NCBI GenBank assembly: GCA_021325275.1
Contig: JAJPHL010000070.1
Location: forward strand, 67,387 to 131,386
DNA length: 64,000 nt
Direction: 5' to 3'
Source of the DNA: Terriglobia bacterium
GTDB taxonomy: Bacteria > Acidobacteriota > Terriglobia > JAJPHL01
In this document: positions 15,354 to 23,907 of the stretch, in pieces
Position numbering within the stretch: the stretch's first letter is position 1
Layout of the letters: the number at the start of each line of letters is the position of its first letter
The notes under the pieces: model-generated
Database searches by the model: none
Told to the model about the DNA's origin: nothing
Seen by the model: the letters and a program-made list of their open reading frames with translations, nothing else
Made by a program: the position numbers and the translations under genes

Positions 15354-16898
15354 ATGACTGCGCCAACTGACACATCGTTCTTCGGCCATCCCCGAGGACT
15401 TTCCACGCTCTTCTTCACGGAAATGTGGGAGCGCTTCAGCTACTACGGCACGCGCGCGATATTGATTCTGTTTATGACTGCCGCCGCTTCCAAAGGTGGA
15501 CTCGGCTTCGACGCTGCCAGGGCCAGTGCAATCTACGGCCTGTACACGTCAATCGCCTACATGCTCGCGCTGCCTGGCGGATGGATGGCCGATCGTTTCC
15601 TCGGCCAGCAGCGCGCCGTGTTTTGGGGCGGTCTGCTGATCGCCGCAGGCAACGCGGGACTTGCAATGCCGAGCGTCGTCACGTTTTACCTGGGCCTGGG
15701 ATTGGTCGCGATAGGCACGGGCTTCTTGAAACCGAACGTCAGCACCATTGTCGGACACCTGTATGGACCGAACGACAATCGCCGCGACGCCGGATTCTCG
15801 ATTTTTTACATGGGTATCAACCTCGGCGCGCTGATTTCACCCCTCATTTGCGGCACCCTCGGTGAAAAAGTGAATTGGCGGCTCGGTTTTGCTGTGGCGT
15901 CAGTGGGAATGGCGCTCGGATTGATTCAGTATCAATTCGGCCGCAAGCATTTCGGCGATGCTGGACGCGAGCCGGTGAAACCAGAAAGCGCAGAAGGCGC
16001 CGCCGAGCAACGCAAGCACTTGTTCATCGGTGTCGGCGCGACGTTCGGGGTTCTCGCGTTAGTCGGAGTGCTCGGCTACACCGGCATCATAGGGATCACC
16101 GCCGAGCGGATCAATTTGGCATATGGGATCCTGTTGGGAATTACGGTAGTCGGCGTGATCGTGTGGCTGATGGCCTCCGCCGATTGGACCGCGGAGGAAC
16201 GCAGACGTTTGATCGCAGTTTTTGCGTTTCTGGGGTCGTCGGCGATTTTTTGGTCGGTTTTCGAACAGGCTGGCTCCACGTTGAATCTCTTTGCGGATCG
16301 AAAAACGCAGATGCCTGCGGTTAACTTCCCGGCAACCTCCTTCGGGTGGTTGAACAACGCATTCAGCAAGTTTGCGTCTCCTACGGCCAATGGCTATCAT
16401 TTCGAATTTCCGGCGAGCTGGTTTCAATCATTGAACTCCATATTCATCGTGTTCGGCATGGCAGCATTTTTCGCGTGGATGTGGATCAAGCTCGGCAAAC
16501 ACGACCCTTCGAGTCCCACGAAGTTCACGATTGGCTTGGTGTTTGTGGCGCTCGGCTTCCTCGTGCTCGTGCCGGCAGCGGCGTCAGACGGACGCGTGAG
16601 TCCCTTGTGGCTGACGCTCACGTATTTCCTGCATACGATCGGCGAACTGTGTTTGAGTCCCGTGGGATTGAGCGCCATGACCAAGCTCGCGCCCGTGCGC
16701 ATCGGCGGAATGGTGATGGGCTTGTGGTTCCTGGCCACGTCGCTGGGAAATTTCCTCGGCGGACGCATGGCGGGTCTCTACGAATCGCTGGCGCTGCCGA
16801 AATTATTCGGCGCGGTGGGATTGTTCGCGCTGGCCGCGGCGGTCTTGATGGCGCTGCTGATCAGGCCGGTGAACCGGATGATGGGAGACGTGAAGTAA
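15354..16898 (+). CDS. POT/PTR2-family proton-coupled peptide transporter
   Basis: A 514-residue major-facilitator protein with 12-14 hydrophobic segments. The PTR2 signature FFTEMWERFSYYGTRAIL carries the ExxERF motif near residues 24-30 of the protein, and the second POT signature FYMGINLGALISP is present. Such proteins take up di- and tripeptides with protons. Start ATG 15354 is chosen over an upstream open stretch lying in the hairpin's T-rich flank. The 3' end overlaps the convergent amino-acid permease by 38 bp. Confidence 0.92.
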   Translation: MTAPTDTSFFGHPRGLSTLFFTEMWERFSYYGTRAILILFMTAAASKGGLGFDAARASAIYGLYTSIAYMLALPGGWMADRFLGQQRAVFWGGLLIAAGNAGLAMPSVVTFYLGLGLVAIGTGFLKPNVSTIVGHLYGPNDNRRDAGFSIFYMGINLGALISPLICGTLGEKVNWRLGFAVASVGMALGLIQYQFGRKHFGDAGREPVKPESAEGAAEQRKHLFIGVGATFGVLALVGVLGYTGIIGITAERINLAYGILLGITVVGVIVWLMASADWTAEERRRLIAVFAFLGSSAIFWSVFEQAGSTLNLFADRKTQMPAVNFPATSFGWLNNAFSKFASPTANGYHFEFPASWFQSLNSIFIVFGMAAFFAWMWIKLGKHDPSSPTKFTIGLVFVALGFLVLVPAAASDGRVSPLWLTLTYFLHTIGELCLSPVGLSAMTKLAPVRIGGMVMGLWFLATSLGNFLGGRMAGLYESLALPKLFGAVGLFALAAAVLMALLIRPVNRMMGDVK

Positions 16899-18273
16899 CA
16901 GCGGCGGGGCGGCGGCTGTAGAGCCATCCGCCGACTACGAAGAATCCCAGCGTTCCTCCGGCGAGTTTTTCCGCGAACACGAGCTTGCTCGCCGCTTCCG
17001 CGGGCGGAATCAGCGCTAACACCACGGCCGCGAGCGTGGTAAGCGCGCCGAGTATCGCCAGTCCCGACATCTTCGGGCTCGCGCCCAGTTTCAACAACGC
17101 CGCAAACATGTAGAGGAACGGAACGAAGTACAACAACAACGTCATGTCGGCGAGCAGCACGAACGTCTCGGCCACCGTTCCGCCGAAGAATCCCAGGGCC
17201 AATAGAGCCAGCGCGGGAATCGCCAGGGCCAAAATCGCCACGTACGGCGTTCCCCATTTCGGATGCAATTTGCCGAACGCGGGAGGCAGGAAACGATCGA
17301 GTCCCGCGACGAAGGCGAGACGCGCCGATCCCGCCAGCCACGCTGCCGCGCCGCCGAGCGCGCCCACGGCCATCAGCAATCCGATCGCGCCGCTCACGCC
17401 GGGAAAACCGTAGCGTCGCGCGACATCGTCGATCGCTTGCACGGGACCGCCGATCAAATCGACTTGCGCCGGCGGAATCACGGCCATCAGCGCCGCCGTT
17501 CCCGCCAGGTAGACCAGCGCAATGCTCACACCCGCGAGCAACGCACCGCGCGGAATATTTTTTTCGGGATCGCGGATTTCTCCCGCCATGATCGGCGCGA
17601 GCTCGAGTCCCGCGAAGGCGAACGCTTGCTGCGACCAAAAGTTCATGGTGTCCAGCTCGAACTTCGGCTTCAGCGATGCCAACGTGATCGCCGTGGCGCT
17701 GCCGAATTTCTGCCACGCGATGATTCCGCAGACGCACAGCAATCCGCCCGGCACCCAGATCGCGAGACCGCCGATGTTCGCGAGCCACTTGCCTTTCGCC
17801 GTGCCCGCGACGCACAAAATGGTCGCGATGGCCATCAGCGTGAGCGCCAACGCCGTGGTGTACGTTGTGCTTTTCGCCAGCGCCACGCCGCGCGCGCCGC
17901 CGGCGTAGCTTCCCAGCACGACGCCGGAAATCAGCACGGTGGGAAAATACGCCAGATTGCTGATCCAATAACTCCAACCGCACATGAATCCATGGAAGGG
18001 TCCGAAAGCCCGCTTGGTCCAATCGTAAATGCCGCCTTCGTCGGGAAATCGCCGCGCCAGTTCCACAACCGTGAGACTCTGCGGAACGAAAAACATCAGG
18101 AGCGCCAGCACCCACAGCGTCAGCGAGTGCGGACCGGTGTGCGCGGCGGTGCCAAGCCAACGCAATCCCAGCACGGCGCTGACGTTGAACAGGACAAGAT
18201 CGCGTAGTCCCACTTCGCGTTTTAGTGCGGTGGGTACAGTGGGTGCGGTGGGTTCACTGACTTTCTCGCTCAC
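16861..18273 (-). CDS. APC-superfamily amino-acid permease
   Basis: A 470-residue, 12-span transporter of the amino acid-polyamine-organocation type. The first helix region VGLRDLVLFNVSAVLGLRWL and the RRFPDEGGIYDWTKRAFG segment are typical of the glutamate/GABA antiporter side of the family. Substrate is not known. I choose the GTG at 18273, which reads VSEKVSEPT, because it overlaps the upstream ATPase stop as GTGA; a longer ATG-like frame to 18309 would lie inside that gene. Co-translation with an mlaF-like ATPase is unexpected, because neither protein normally needs the other. Confidence 0.88.
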   Translation of the reverse strand: MSEKVSEPTAPTVPTALKREVGLRDLVLFNVSAVLGLRWLGTAAHTGPHSLTLWVLALLMFFVPQSLTVVELARRFPDEGGIYDWTKRAFGPFHGFMCGWSYWISNLAYFPTVLISGVVLGSYAGGARGVALAKSTTYTTALALTLMAIATILCVAGTAKGKWLANIGGLAIWVPGGLLCVCGIIAWQKFGSATAITLASLKPKFELDTMNFWSQQAFAFAGLELAPIMAGEIRDPEKNIPRGALLAGVSIALVYLAGTAALMAVIPPAQVDLIGGPVQAIDDVARRYGFPGVSGAIGLLMAVGALGGAAAWLAGSARLAFVAGLDRFLPPAFGKLHPKWGTPYVAILALAIPALALLALGFFGGTVAETFVLLADMTLLLYFVPFLYMFAALLKLGASPKMSGLAILGALTTLAAVVLALIPPAEAASKLVFAEKLAGGTLGFFVVGGWLYSRRPAAVTSRLPSSGSPA

Positions 18274-19037
18274 AGGGACCCCGCGGCGGGCATCGCGTCC
18301 AAATCCCAAAATTCCCGGATGAACGGCGCGCCGTCTTGATAGATCCGCGAGATGGGGCCGAAGTACGCCGCGCGCGCATCATGCAGGAATACGGCGCGGT
18401 CGGCGACTTTGCGCGCCAACGCCATGTCGTGCGTCACCACCACCGACGTGAGTTTCAGTTGTTGTTTGAGTTTGCGCATCAAGTCGCCGATTTGCGCCGA
18501 CATCAAAGGATCGACCATGGTGGTCGGCTCGTCGTATAAGATCGCTTCGGGCTTCGCGGCCAGCGCGCGCGCGATGGAAACGGCGCGCTTCATTCCGGTG
18601 CTCAGGTCGGCGGGCATCAGATCCTTGAGATTGGAGATTTCCAAAAGGTCCAACATGCCGTCGACAATTTCTTCGCGGTCGCTTTCGCTCAGCTCCATGC
18701 GTTCTTCCAGAGGAAAACGCACATTGTCGCCGACGCTCAGGGAATCGAACAGCGCGCCGGATTGAAACACCATCGTGACTTTCTTGTGAATCTCCAGCAA
18801 CTCGCGCTCGCGGATTCCCGTGATGTCGCGATGCGCCACGAAGACGCGTCCCGAGTCCGGCTGGTGAAATCCCATGATCAAATTCAGCGTGACGGATTTG
18901 CCCACGCCGCTGCGTCCGAGTACGGCGAGAGTTTCGCCCGGCTCCACGCACAGCGACACGTCGTTGAGCACCACGTGGTCGCCGAACGCTTTCGACACAC
19001 CGCGAAATTCGATGTAATGCGCGGATTCTTCGATCAT
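18270..19037 (-). CDS. MlaF/Ttg2A-like ABC transporter ATPase
   Basis: A 255-residue ATPase. Walker A is GRSGVGKS (about residues 41-48), the signature is LSTGMKRAVSIARAL, Walker B is AILYDEPT and the switch His is in VVTHDM. The STGM signature and length match MlaF, which drives phospholipid traffic between the outer and inner membranes together with MlaE and MlaD. No MlaE permease or MCE-domain MlaD lies in this window, so its partners must be elsewhere. Its stop overlaps the start of the APC permease, and mobA ends 12 bp before its start. Confidence 0.88.
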   Translation of the reverse strand: MIEESAHYIEFRGVSKAFGDHVVLNDVSLCVEPGETLAVLGRSGVGKSVTLNLIMGFHQPDSGRVFVAHRDITGIRERELLEIHKKVTMVFQSGALFDSLSVGDNVRFPLEERMELSESDREEIVDGMLDLLEISNLKDLMPADLSTGMKRAVSIARALAAKPEAILYDEPTTMVDPLMSAQIGDLMRKLKQQLKLTSVVVTHDMALARKVADRAVFLHDARAAYFGPISRIYQDGAPFIREFWDLDAMPAAGSL

Positions 19038-19049
19038 GGCTCGGAGGAG

Positions 19050-19688
19050 CTAGCGGGCCGCGGCCGCGGCGTTGGATTCAAATCGCCGCCGCGCCAATTC
19101 GAAATCCTGCGGCGTGTTGATGTTCGAGAAAAGCACGCCGTGCGGATTGTACGGGCGGCATTCTTCGGCGCTCAGTTTGCGCACGCGAACTTTTTCGTAC
19201 AGCGACGTTACTTTCAACTCGCCGCGTTCCAACGCCGCTTCCACAAACGGCAGGGTGCTTTGGTTGTAGACGGCGCACAGCGATTCGAAGGCGTAATCGA
19301 CGGACTCGGCCACGGTCACTTCGGCGTCGGCCACGGAAGCAATTTGCACGAGCGCGTCGAGAAACGGCGCGTTCAAGAACGGCATGTCGCACGCCACCAC
19401 CAGCACGAGCGGTTTGCGCGAATGACGAAGCGCCGTTTCGATTCCCGCGAGTGGTCCCTGGCCCGGATGAAGGTCGTCGATCACCGGGAGGCCCAACGGC
19501 GAATACTTGTCGCGATTGCCGATCAACGTGACTTCTCCGAGCGCACGCTTGACATGCGCCGCAACTACTTCGATCAACGTGCGGCCGTCCAGTTCCAGCA
19601 GTGCTTTATCGCGACCCATGCGGGAGCTGCGTCCTCCGGTGAGAACGTAGCCGTCGCAGTACTTCGCAATCAGCGGGAGCCGGGCCAT
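19050..19688 (-). CDS. mobA: Molybdenum cofactor guanylyltransferase
   Basis: A 212-residue nucleotidyltransferase that attaches GMP to molybdopterin to form the MGD cofactor. The signature VLTGGRSSRMGRDKALLEL carries the GGxSxRMGxDK motif, and VACDMPFL holds the metal-binding Asp. The ATG at 19688 (MARLPLIAK) is supported by an extended -10 (TGC-TATCAT, 19696-19704) seven bases upstream, which would make the transcript leaderless. A GT-only NTP-transferase of another cofactor remains possible but less likely. Confidence 0.82.
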   Translation of the reverse strand: MARLPLIAKYCDGYVLTGGRSSRMGRDKALLELDGRTLIEVVAAHVKRALGEVTLIGNRDKYSPLGLPVIDDLHPGQGPLAGIETALRHSRKPLVLVVACDMPFLNAPFLDALVQIASVADAEVTVAESVDYAFESLCAVYNQSTLPFVEAALERGELKVTSLYEKVRVRKLSAEECRPYNPHGVLFSNINTPQDFELARRRFESNAAAAAR

Positions 19689-19695
19689 GAAGCGA

Positions 19696-19704
19696 ATGAT
19701 AGCA
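19696..19704 (-). promoter_or_regulatory. Extended -10 of mobA (leaderless start)
   Basis: On the minus strand the sequence reads TGC followed by TATCAT, then seven bases, then the mobA ATG. A TTGTCA lies 19 bp upstream. The rest of the 19705-19841 gap is AT-rich and holds no recognised feature. Confidence 0.55.
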
Positions 19705-19841
19705 AGAAATGACACACTATTGACAAGCTATGGTAGACTGATTGACGCAGGCGAATATTTTACGAATTACGAGAGGCCGCGAAAACGCTCAAAAAACGAA
19801 AATTACAAAACGAACCTACCGATGGGTTAAAGCCCTTGGAT

Positions 19842-21146
19842 TCAAGCGCTTGAACGCATGAAATCGGGGAACTTTTGAGGTGCTCCGCCCGCTGCTACTG
19901 AAGCCTCGCTCAACGGTCCCGGCGCGCTCCACGACGCAGCGTCGTAAACGTCCATGTCGGGCGCCAGTCCTTCGCGCATGCACTGCATGAGTCGCCAGGA
20001 CATCAGAAAATCCATGCCGCCGTGGCCGCCCAGTTTCTTCGCCAGTTCACCTTGGCGCTTCCAGAGCTGATCTTCGTACTGATCCTTGAAGTCGGTGATC
20101 TCGTGCCAGGACTCTTCCTTCATGCCGTCGAAATAAATGCGCGGCGGATAATCGCGGAAGACGCCGAGCGATCCTGAGATCATGTTCAAGCGATCGTACG
20201 GGCGCGGGCTCACAACGTTGTGCTGCAGGAGAATCGTGAGACCGGCGGCGGTCTTGATGATCGACGTGTTCATGTCGCCGCAAACGTATTTTTCTTGCGC
20301 CTTGGCCGTGCCGGGAAAAGTTTTCTTCACGTAGGCGGTGAGGCTGCGCTCGCGCGAACTGACCGACACGATGGAATCGAAGCGGTCGCCGCGATTGATG
20401 TTCATGTAATGCGCCACGGGACCGAGTCCATGCGTGGGGTACAAGTTTCCGTTGCGTTTGGTGTGCGGAATGCGCCGCCACAATCCTTCGCTGCGATCTT
20501 CGGTGAGGATGGTACGCAAGTCGTGGAGATAAGCGGCCTCGCCGTGCGTGAGTTCACCGAATAATCCGGCGCGCACCATGTTCCACACCATCATCTCGTT
20601 GTAGCCATAGCAGCAATTCTCGAGCTGGATGCAGTGGCGGCGTGTTTTTTCCGACGTGTCGACCAGTTTCCAGCAATCGGCGATCGTGAACGACGCCGGA
20701 ACTTCCACGGCGGCGTGCTTGCCGTTTTCCATCGCACTCAAAGCCATCGGCACGTGCCAATCCCACGGCGTCGCGATCATCACCAGGTCGAGATCGTCGC
20801 GCTTGCAGAGGTTTTCGAAATCGCGTTCGCCTTTGGTGTATCCGGCGGGCTCGGGCGCGCCGGCATCGCGCGCGCGCTTCTGCGCGGCGGCCACTTTCGG
20901 CGCGTCGATATCGCAGACCGCTTTCAACTCCACGTTGTCGATGGCCAGCAGGATCCGCACGTGTTCGGAGCCGCGCGCGCCGACGCCGATCAAGCCGATT
21001 CGCACTTTGTCTTTTGCGGTGAATGGAACGTTGCGCATGGTCGCGGCGCCATTGGCCCGCGGCGTCGCGCCGGCCATGGTTCCCGCGATCACGCCGGCCG
21101 TGGCGGTTTGCAAAATCTCGCGCCGTGAAAGTTTGTTCTCCGACAT
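19842..21146 (-). CDS. Gfo/Idh/MocA oxidoreductase, GH109-like, Tat-exported
   Basis: A 434-residue protein with a twin-arginine signal (LSRREILQTATAGVIAGT) and a Rossmann domain beginning RIGLIGVGARGSEH. CDIDAPKV holds the NAD-binding acidic residue. HAAVEVPA, ENCCYGYNEMMVWNMVRAGL and PTHGLGPVAHYMN are blocks shared with GH109 alpha-N-acetylgalactosaminidases, which cleave glycosides by an NAD-dependent redox mechanism; the His in THGLGP is a likely catalytic residue. It should act in the periplasm. The ATG at 21146 is six bases downstream of an extended -10 (TGC-TAACAT). Confidence 0.85.
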   Translation of the reverse strand: MSENKLSRREILQTATAGVIAGTMAGATPRANGAATMRNVPFTAKDKVRIGLIGVGARGSEHVRILLAIDNVELKAVCDIDAPKVAAAQKRARDAGAPEPAGYTKGERDFENLCKRDDLDLVMIATPWDWHVPMALSAMENGKHAAVEVPASFTIADCWKLVDTSEKTRRHCIQLENCCYGYNEMMVWNMVRAGLFGELTHGEAAYLHDLRTILTEDRSEGLWRRIPHTKRNGNLYPTHGLGPVAHYMNINRGDRFDSIVSVSSRERSLTAYVKKTFPGTAKAQEKYVCGDMNTSIIKTAAGLTILLQHNVVSPRPYDRLNMISGSLGVFRDYPPRIYFDGMKEESWHEITDFKDQYEDQLWKRQGELAKKLGGHGGMDFLMSWRLMQCMREGLAPDMDVYDAASWSAPGPLSEASVAAGGAPQKFPDFMRSSA

Positions 21147-21152
21147 GCGTCG

Positions 21153-21161
21153 ATGTTAGCA
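21153..21161 (-). promoter_or_regulatory. Extended -10 of the GH109-like gene (leaderless start)
   Basis: The minus strand reads TGC-TAACAT at 21161-21153, then six bases, then the ATG at 21146. There is no room for a Shine-Dalgarno sequence. Confidence 0.55.
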
Positions 21162-21164
21162 CGG

Positions 21165-21173
21165 TGATATACT
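21165..21173 (+). promoter_or_regulatory. Extended -10 of the riboswitch transcript
   Basis: TG-A-TATACT at 21165-21173 is an extended -10 element, about 14 bp before the riboswitch P1 stem. No good -35 is present. It overlaps the divergent promoter of the GH109-like gene. Confidence 0.5.
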
Positions 21174-21186
21174 CCGTGGCTGTTCA

Positions 21187-21378
21187 CGTTTCTGGCGAGC
21201 ACCCTTCGGGTTGCTCAGGGAAGCTGGTGAGAATCCAGCACGGCCCCGCCACTGTAAACGTCCGCCGGTTCGCTTCGAGTGAGCCGGCCGGTGATCGCCC
21301 CTGAAGCCACTGTTCCGTTCTTGGGATGGGAAGGCGGGCGGCGCCGCGAGACGCGAGTCAGGAGACCGGCCCGAAACG
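21187..21378 (+). ncRNA. Cobalamin (adenosylcobalamin-type) riboswitch
   Basis: The P1 stem can form between CGTTTC (21187-21192) and GAAACG (21373-21378). Conserved core segments occur in order: GGGAAGCTGGTGAGAATCCA at 21218-21237, GCCCCGCCACTGTAA (about 21243-21257), GCCACTG (21306-21312), GGGAAGG, and the B12-box-like GCGAGTCAGGAGACCGGCC at 21353-21371. It precedes a BtuB-like outer membrane receptor by 37 nt. The ribosome site AGGAGG (21405-21410) lies close enough for B12-dependent control of translation, and CCCC at about 21390 could pair with it. No T-run terminator is visible. Confidence 0.95.
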
Positions 21379-21415
21379 CAATGTCAATTCCCCTGTCGCG
21401 GGATAGGAGGAGACC

Positions 21416-23611
21416 ATGCGTCTCGTATCTGCACGTCTATTTGTCTCTGTTTTCCTGTTGTTCCTCTCGTCACATTTACACGCCGACGTTTTCGGCGCCG
21501 TCAGCGATCCCCATGGCAAGCCCGTCGCCGGCGCGAAAATCGTTTTGATGGGCCACACCGCGGTCCTCGGCGCGTTCAGCGATGCCAAAGGAGAATATCG
21601 AGTGAAGAATGTCCCCAACGGACACTTCTCTCTTTTCGCCGACGCCCCCGGACTCGCCGCTGCGCCACGGGCGCTCGACTATTCCGGAACCGATACGAAA
21701 GAAGATTTTCAACTTCAAGTTGTCGCGAAAGCGGAAACGGTCAACGTGACGGCCCAGCGGACCGAAGTGGCGGCTTCGTCGGTTGCCGATTCATCCACGA
21801 TCATCACGCGCCAAGAAATCGAGGCGATTCACGCGGAGAATGCCGAGGAAGCGCTGCGCCTGGCGCCCGGCCTCGTCGTGTCGCAAACGCTCGACCGCGG
21901 CAACGTCGGTTCCGTTTTCGCGCGCGGCGCGAATTCGAACATGACGCTGGTGATGATCGACGGTGTTCAGGTAAACGACTTCGGCGGCGGAGTCAACTTG
22001 GCCAACCTGCCGGCCAACAACATCGAGCGCATCGAAGTGATCCGTGGACCGCAGAGCGCGCTCTACGGAACCAACGCCATCGGCGCGATCATTCAGATTG
22101 TCACGCGGCAGAACGAAGGCGGCGTGCAATTGCACGGCTCATTCGAAGGCGGGACGTTTGGATATTACAAGGGCGCTGCCGGTGCGGGCTTCACCGCCGG
22201 AAAACTGTCCCTTGACGTTGAAGCGGCGCACGAATCGTCGGCCGGCGCGGTGCCCAACGGCGATTATCGCAACGAAGATGTGTCGCTGAGCGCCAGCTAT
22301 CAAGTTTCCGCGAACTCACGATTCACGTATCGCATGAACGCCGACGGGAATGAAAGCGGTGCGCCCGGTCCGTATGGATCGAATCCCATCGGAGCGTTTC
22401 CAGGCCTCGACTTGATTTCGCGCAGCAAGGAAAACGTCTACGGTCACGCGTTCCGCTACGAGTTTCAGAAGGGCCGCGTGAATCAGCAATTCACGGGCGG
22501 CTGGCACGACGAGATTTACGATTTCGTGTCGCCCTATGGGCCGTCGAGAACCACGAATCGCCGCGGCGACTTCGCGAGCATCACGGAAATCGCGCTGAAT
22601 CCGCACGACGCGCTGGTCGCCGGTGTGGAATATCAACACGAGTCGACGACCAACAGTTTCCTCACCGACCCGGGCGGCAACATTTTCCCGGTGCTGCGGA
22701 ACGAGTTCGGATTCTTCGTGGAGAATCGCTATCAATATCAAGGCCGCTTCTTCCTGAACACGGGATTCCGCTTCGAGGACGTACACACCGACGCGATGCC
22801 GGCAGTTGAATTCGGCGGACCGGCGCGTCCCGCGGCAACGGTGCTGTCGCCGAATCCGAAAGTGTCGGCGGCGTGGCTGCCGAAACCCGCGAGCAACACA
22901 CGCCTTCACGGCAGCGCCGGCACGGGATTGCGCGCGCCGAACGGTTTTGAGCTGGCCTTCACAAATAATCCAAACTTGAAACCCGAGCGAACCACGGGAT
23001 TCGATCTTGGCGTGGAACAAAGCATGTGGAACAAGCGCGCCACGTTCGACGTGACGTATTTCTACAATCACTTTCACGATTTGATCGTGACCCTGGGACC
23101 GTCGCAGGCGAACTTGAGCAAGTGGCAATCGGATAATTTGGCGAACGCACGTTCACAGGGTGTGGAGTTCACCTACGCCGTGCGTCCGGTGCGCTCGCTG
23201 CGCGTCGCCGGGCACTACACCTACAACGCCACCGACACTTTGGCGCTCAGCGGATCGAGTCTCGCGGCGCCGCCGTTCAAGGTGGGACAACCGTTGATCC
23301 GGCGTCCCGCGCACAACGCGGCGTACGACATCACCTGGACGCATGGACGCTTGACGCTCGACACCACGGCGTTTTTCCGCGCCAGCGTTCTCGACATCGA
23401 GCCGAATTACGGCGCCAGCGGCGGACTCTTCACCAATCCCGGATTCGCGCGCGCCGACGCCGGGGCGGAGTACGCGGTGTGGAGCAACGTGTCGATCTAT
23501 GGACGCGTGCGCAATCTCAACGACGCGCGGTACGAGGAAGTGTTCGGTTATCCCTCCGAGCGGCGCAATTTTTTCCTGGGGTTGAAGTTCAACGTCGGAC
23601 GGAAGCAGTAG
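21416..23611 (+). CDS. TonB-dependent outer membrane receptor, probable cobalamin uptake (BtuB-like)
   Basis: A 731-residue outer membrane receptor. A signal peptide (to about residue 24) is followed by a carboxypeptidase-regulatory-like beta-sandwich (GAVSDPHGKPVAGAKIVLMG, about 27-95), a plug domain (AEEALRLAPGLVVSQ, VMIDGVQVND, IERIEVIRGPQSALYGTNAI) and a 22-strand-type barrel ending in FFLGLKFNVGRKQ. The plug shape is like BtuB, and the upstream riboswitch indicates a corrinoid as substrate. The ATG at 21416 has AGGAGG at 5 nt. No TonB box of clear sequence was identified. Confidence 0.92.
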   Translation: MRLVSARLFVSVFLLFLSSHLHADVFGAVSDPHGKPVAGAKIVLMGHTAVLGAFSDAKGEYRVKNVPNGHFSLFADAPGLAAAPRALDYSGTDTKEDFQLQVVAKAETVNVTAQRTEVAASSVADSSTIITRQEIEAIHAENAEEALRLAPGLVVSQTLDRGNVGSVFARGANSNMTLVMIDGVQVNDFGGGVNLANLPANNIERIEVIRGPQSALYGTNAIGAIIQIVTRQNEGGVQLHGSFEGGTFGYYKGAAGAGFTAGKLSLDVEAAHESSAGAVPNGDYRNEDVSLSASYQVSANSRFTYRMNADGNESGAPGPYGSNPIGAFPGLDLISRSKENVYGHAFRYEFQKGRVNQQFTGGWHDEIYDFVSPYGPSRTTNRRGDFASITEIALNPHDALVAGVEYQHESTTNSFLTDPGGNIFPVLRNEFGFFVENRYQYQGRFFLNTGFRFEDVHTDAMPAVEFGGPARPAATVLSPNPKVSAAWLPKPASNTRLHGSAGTGLRAPNGFELAFTNNPNLKPERTTGFDLGVEQSMWNKRATFDVTYFYNHFHDLIVTLGPSQANLSKWQSDNLANARSQGVEFTYAVRPVRSLRVAGHYTYNATDTLALSGSSLAAPPFKVGQPLIRRPAHNAAYDITWTHGRLTLDTTAFFRASVLDIEPNYGASGGLFTNPGFARADAGAEYAVWSNVSIYGRVRNLNDARYEEVFGYPSERRNFFLGLKFNVGRKQ

Positions 23612-23630
23612 TGCGTCAGTTCGAATGCGT

Positions 23631-23846
23631 GTGCATCCCGGAGGGATGCCAGCTTGTAGCCGGTGGTTGAGCGTCTTTTGCGATTACCACCGGTCAATGC
23701 GACCAAGAAAATCGATCCCGGAGGGATCGCAGCAACCCTGCCCGCTGCGATCCCTCCGGGATCGAAAACTATTTCCATTCGACAACCGGTGGTGTCGCAA
23801 AAAACGCTCAACCACCGGCTACATGCTGCGATCCCTACGGGATCGA
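23631..23846. repeat. Nested inverted repeats built on GATCCCGGAGGGATC
   Basis: An inner perfect inverted repeat lies at 23712-23733 and 23744-23765 (core CGATCCCGGAGGGATCGCAG and its complement). An outer pair contains GTAGCCGGTGGTTGAGCGT near 23656-23674 and its exact complement near 23804-23822, each flanked by a further copy of the CCCGGAGGGAT palindrome. The 216-bp block fills most of the gap between the receptor gene and the ankyrin gene. It has no coding potential of its own. Confidence 0.85.
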
Positions 23847-23907
23847 ATACGAACCACAGGTTCACTACGCAGGAAAATGAGGCAGCGCGGCGCGATAAGA
23901 TATTCGC

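Noticed and set aside
17263-18207. 314-codon plus-strand frame opposite the amino-acid permease
   Set aside because: Antisense shadow of a membrane protein gene, with very Arg/Gln-rich composition.
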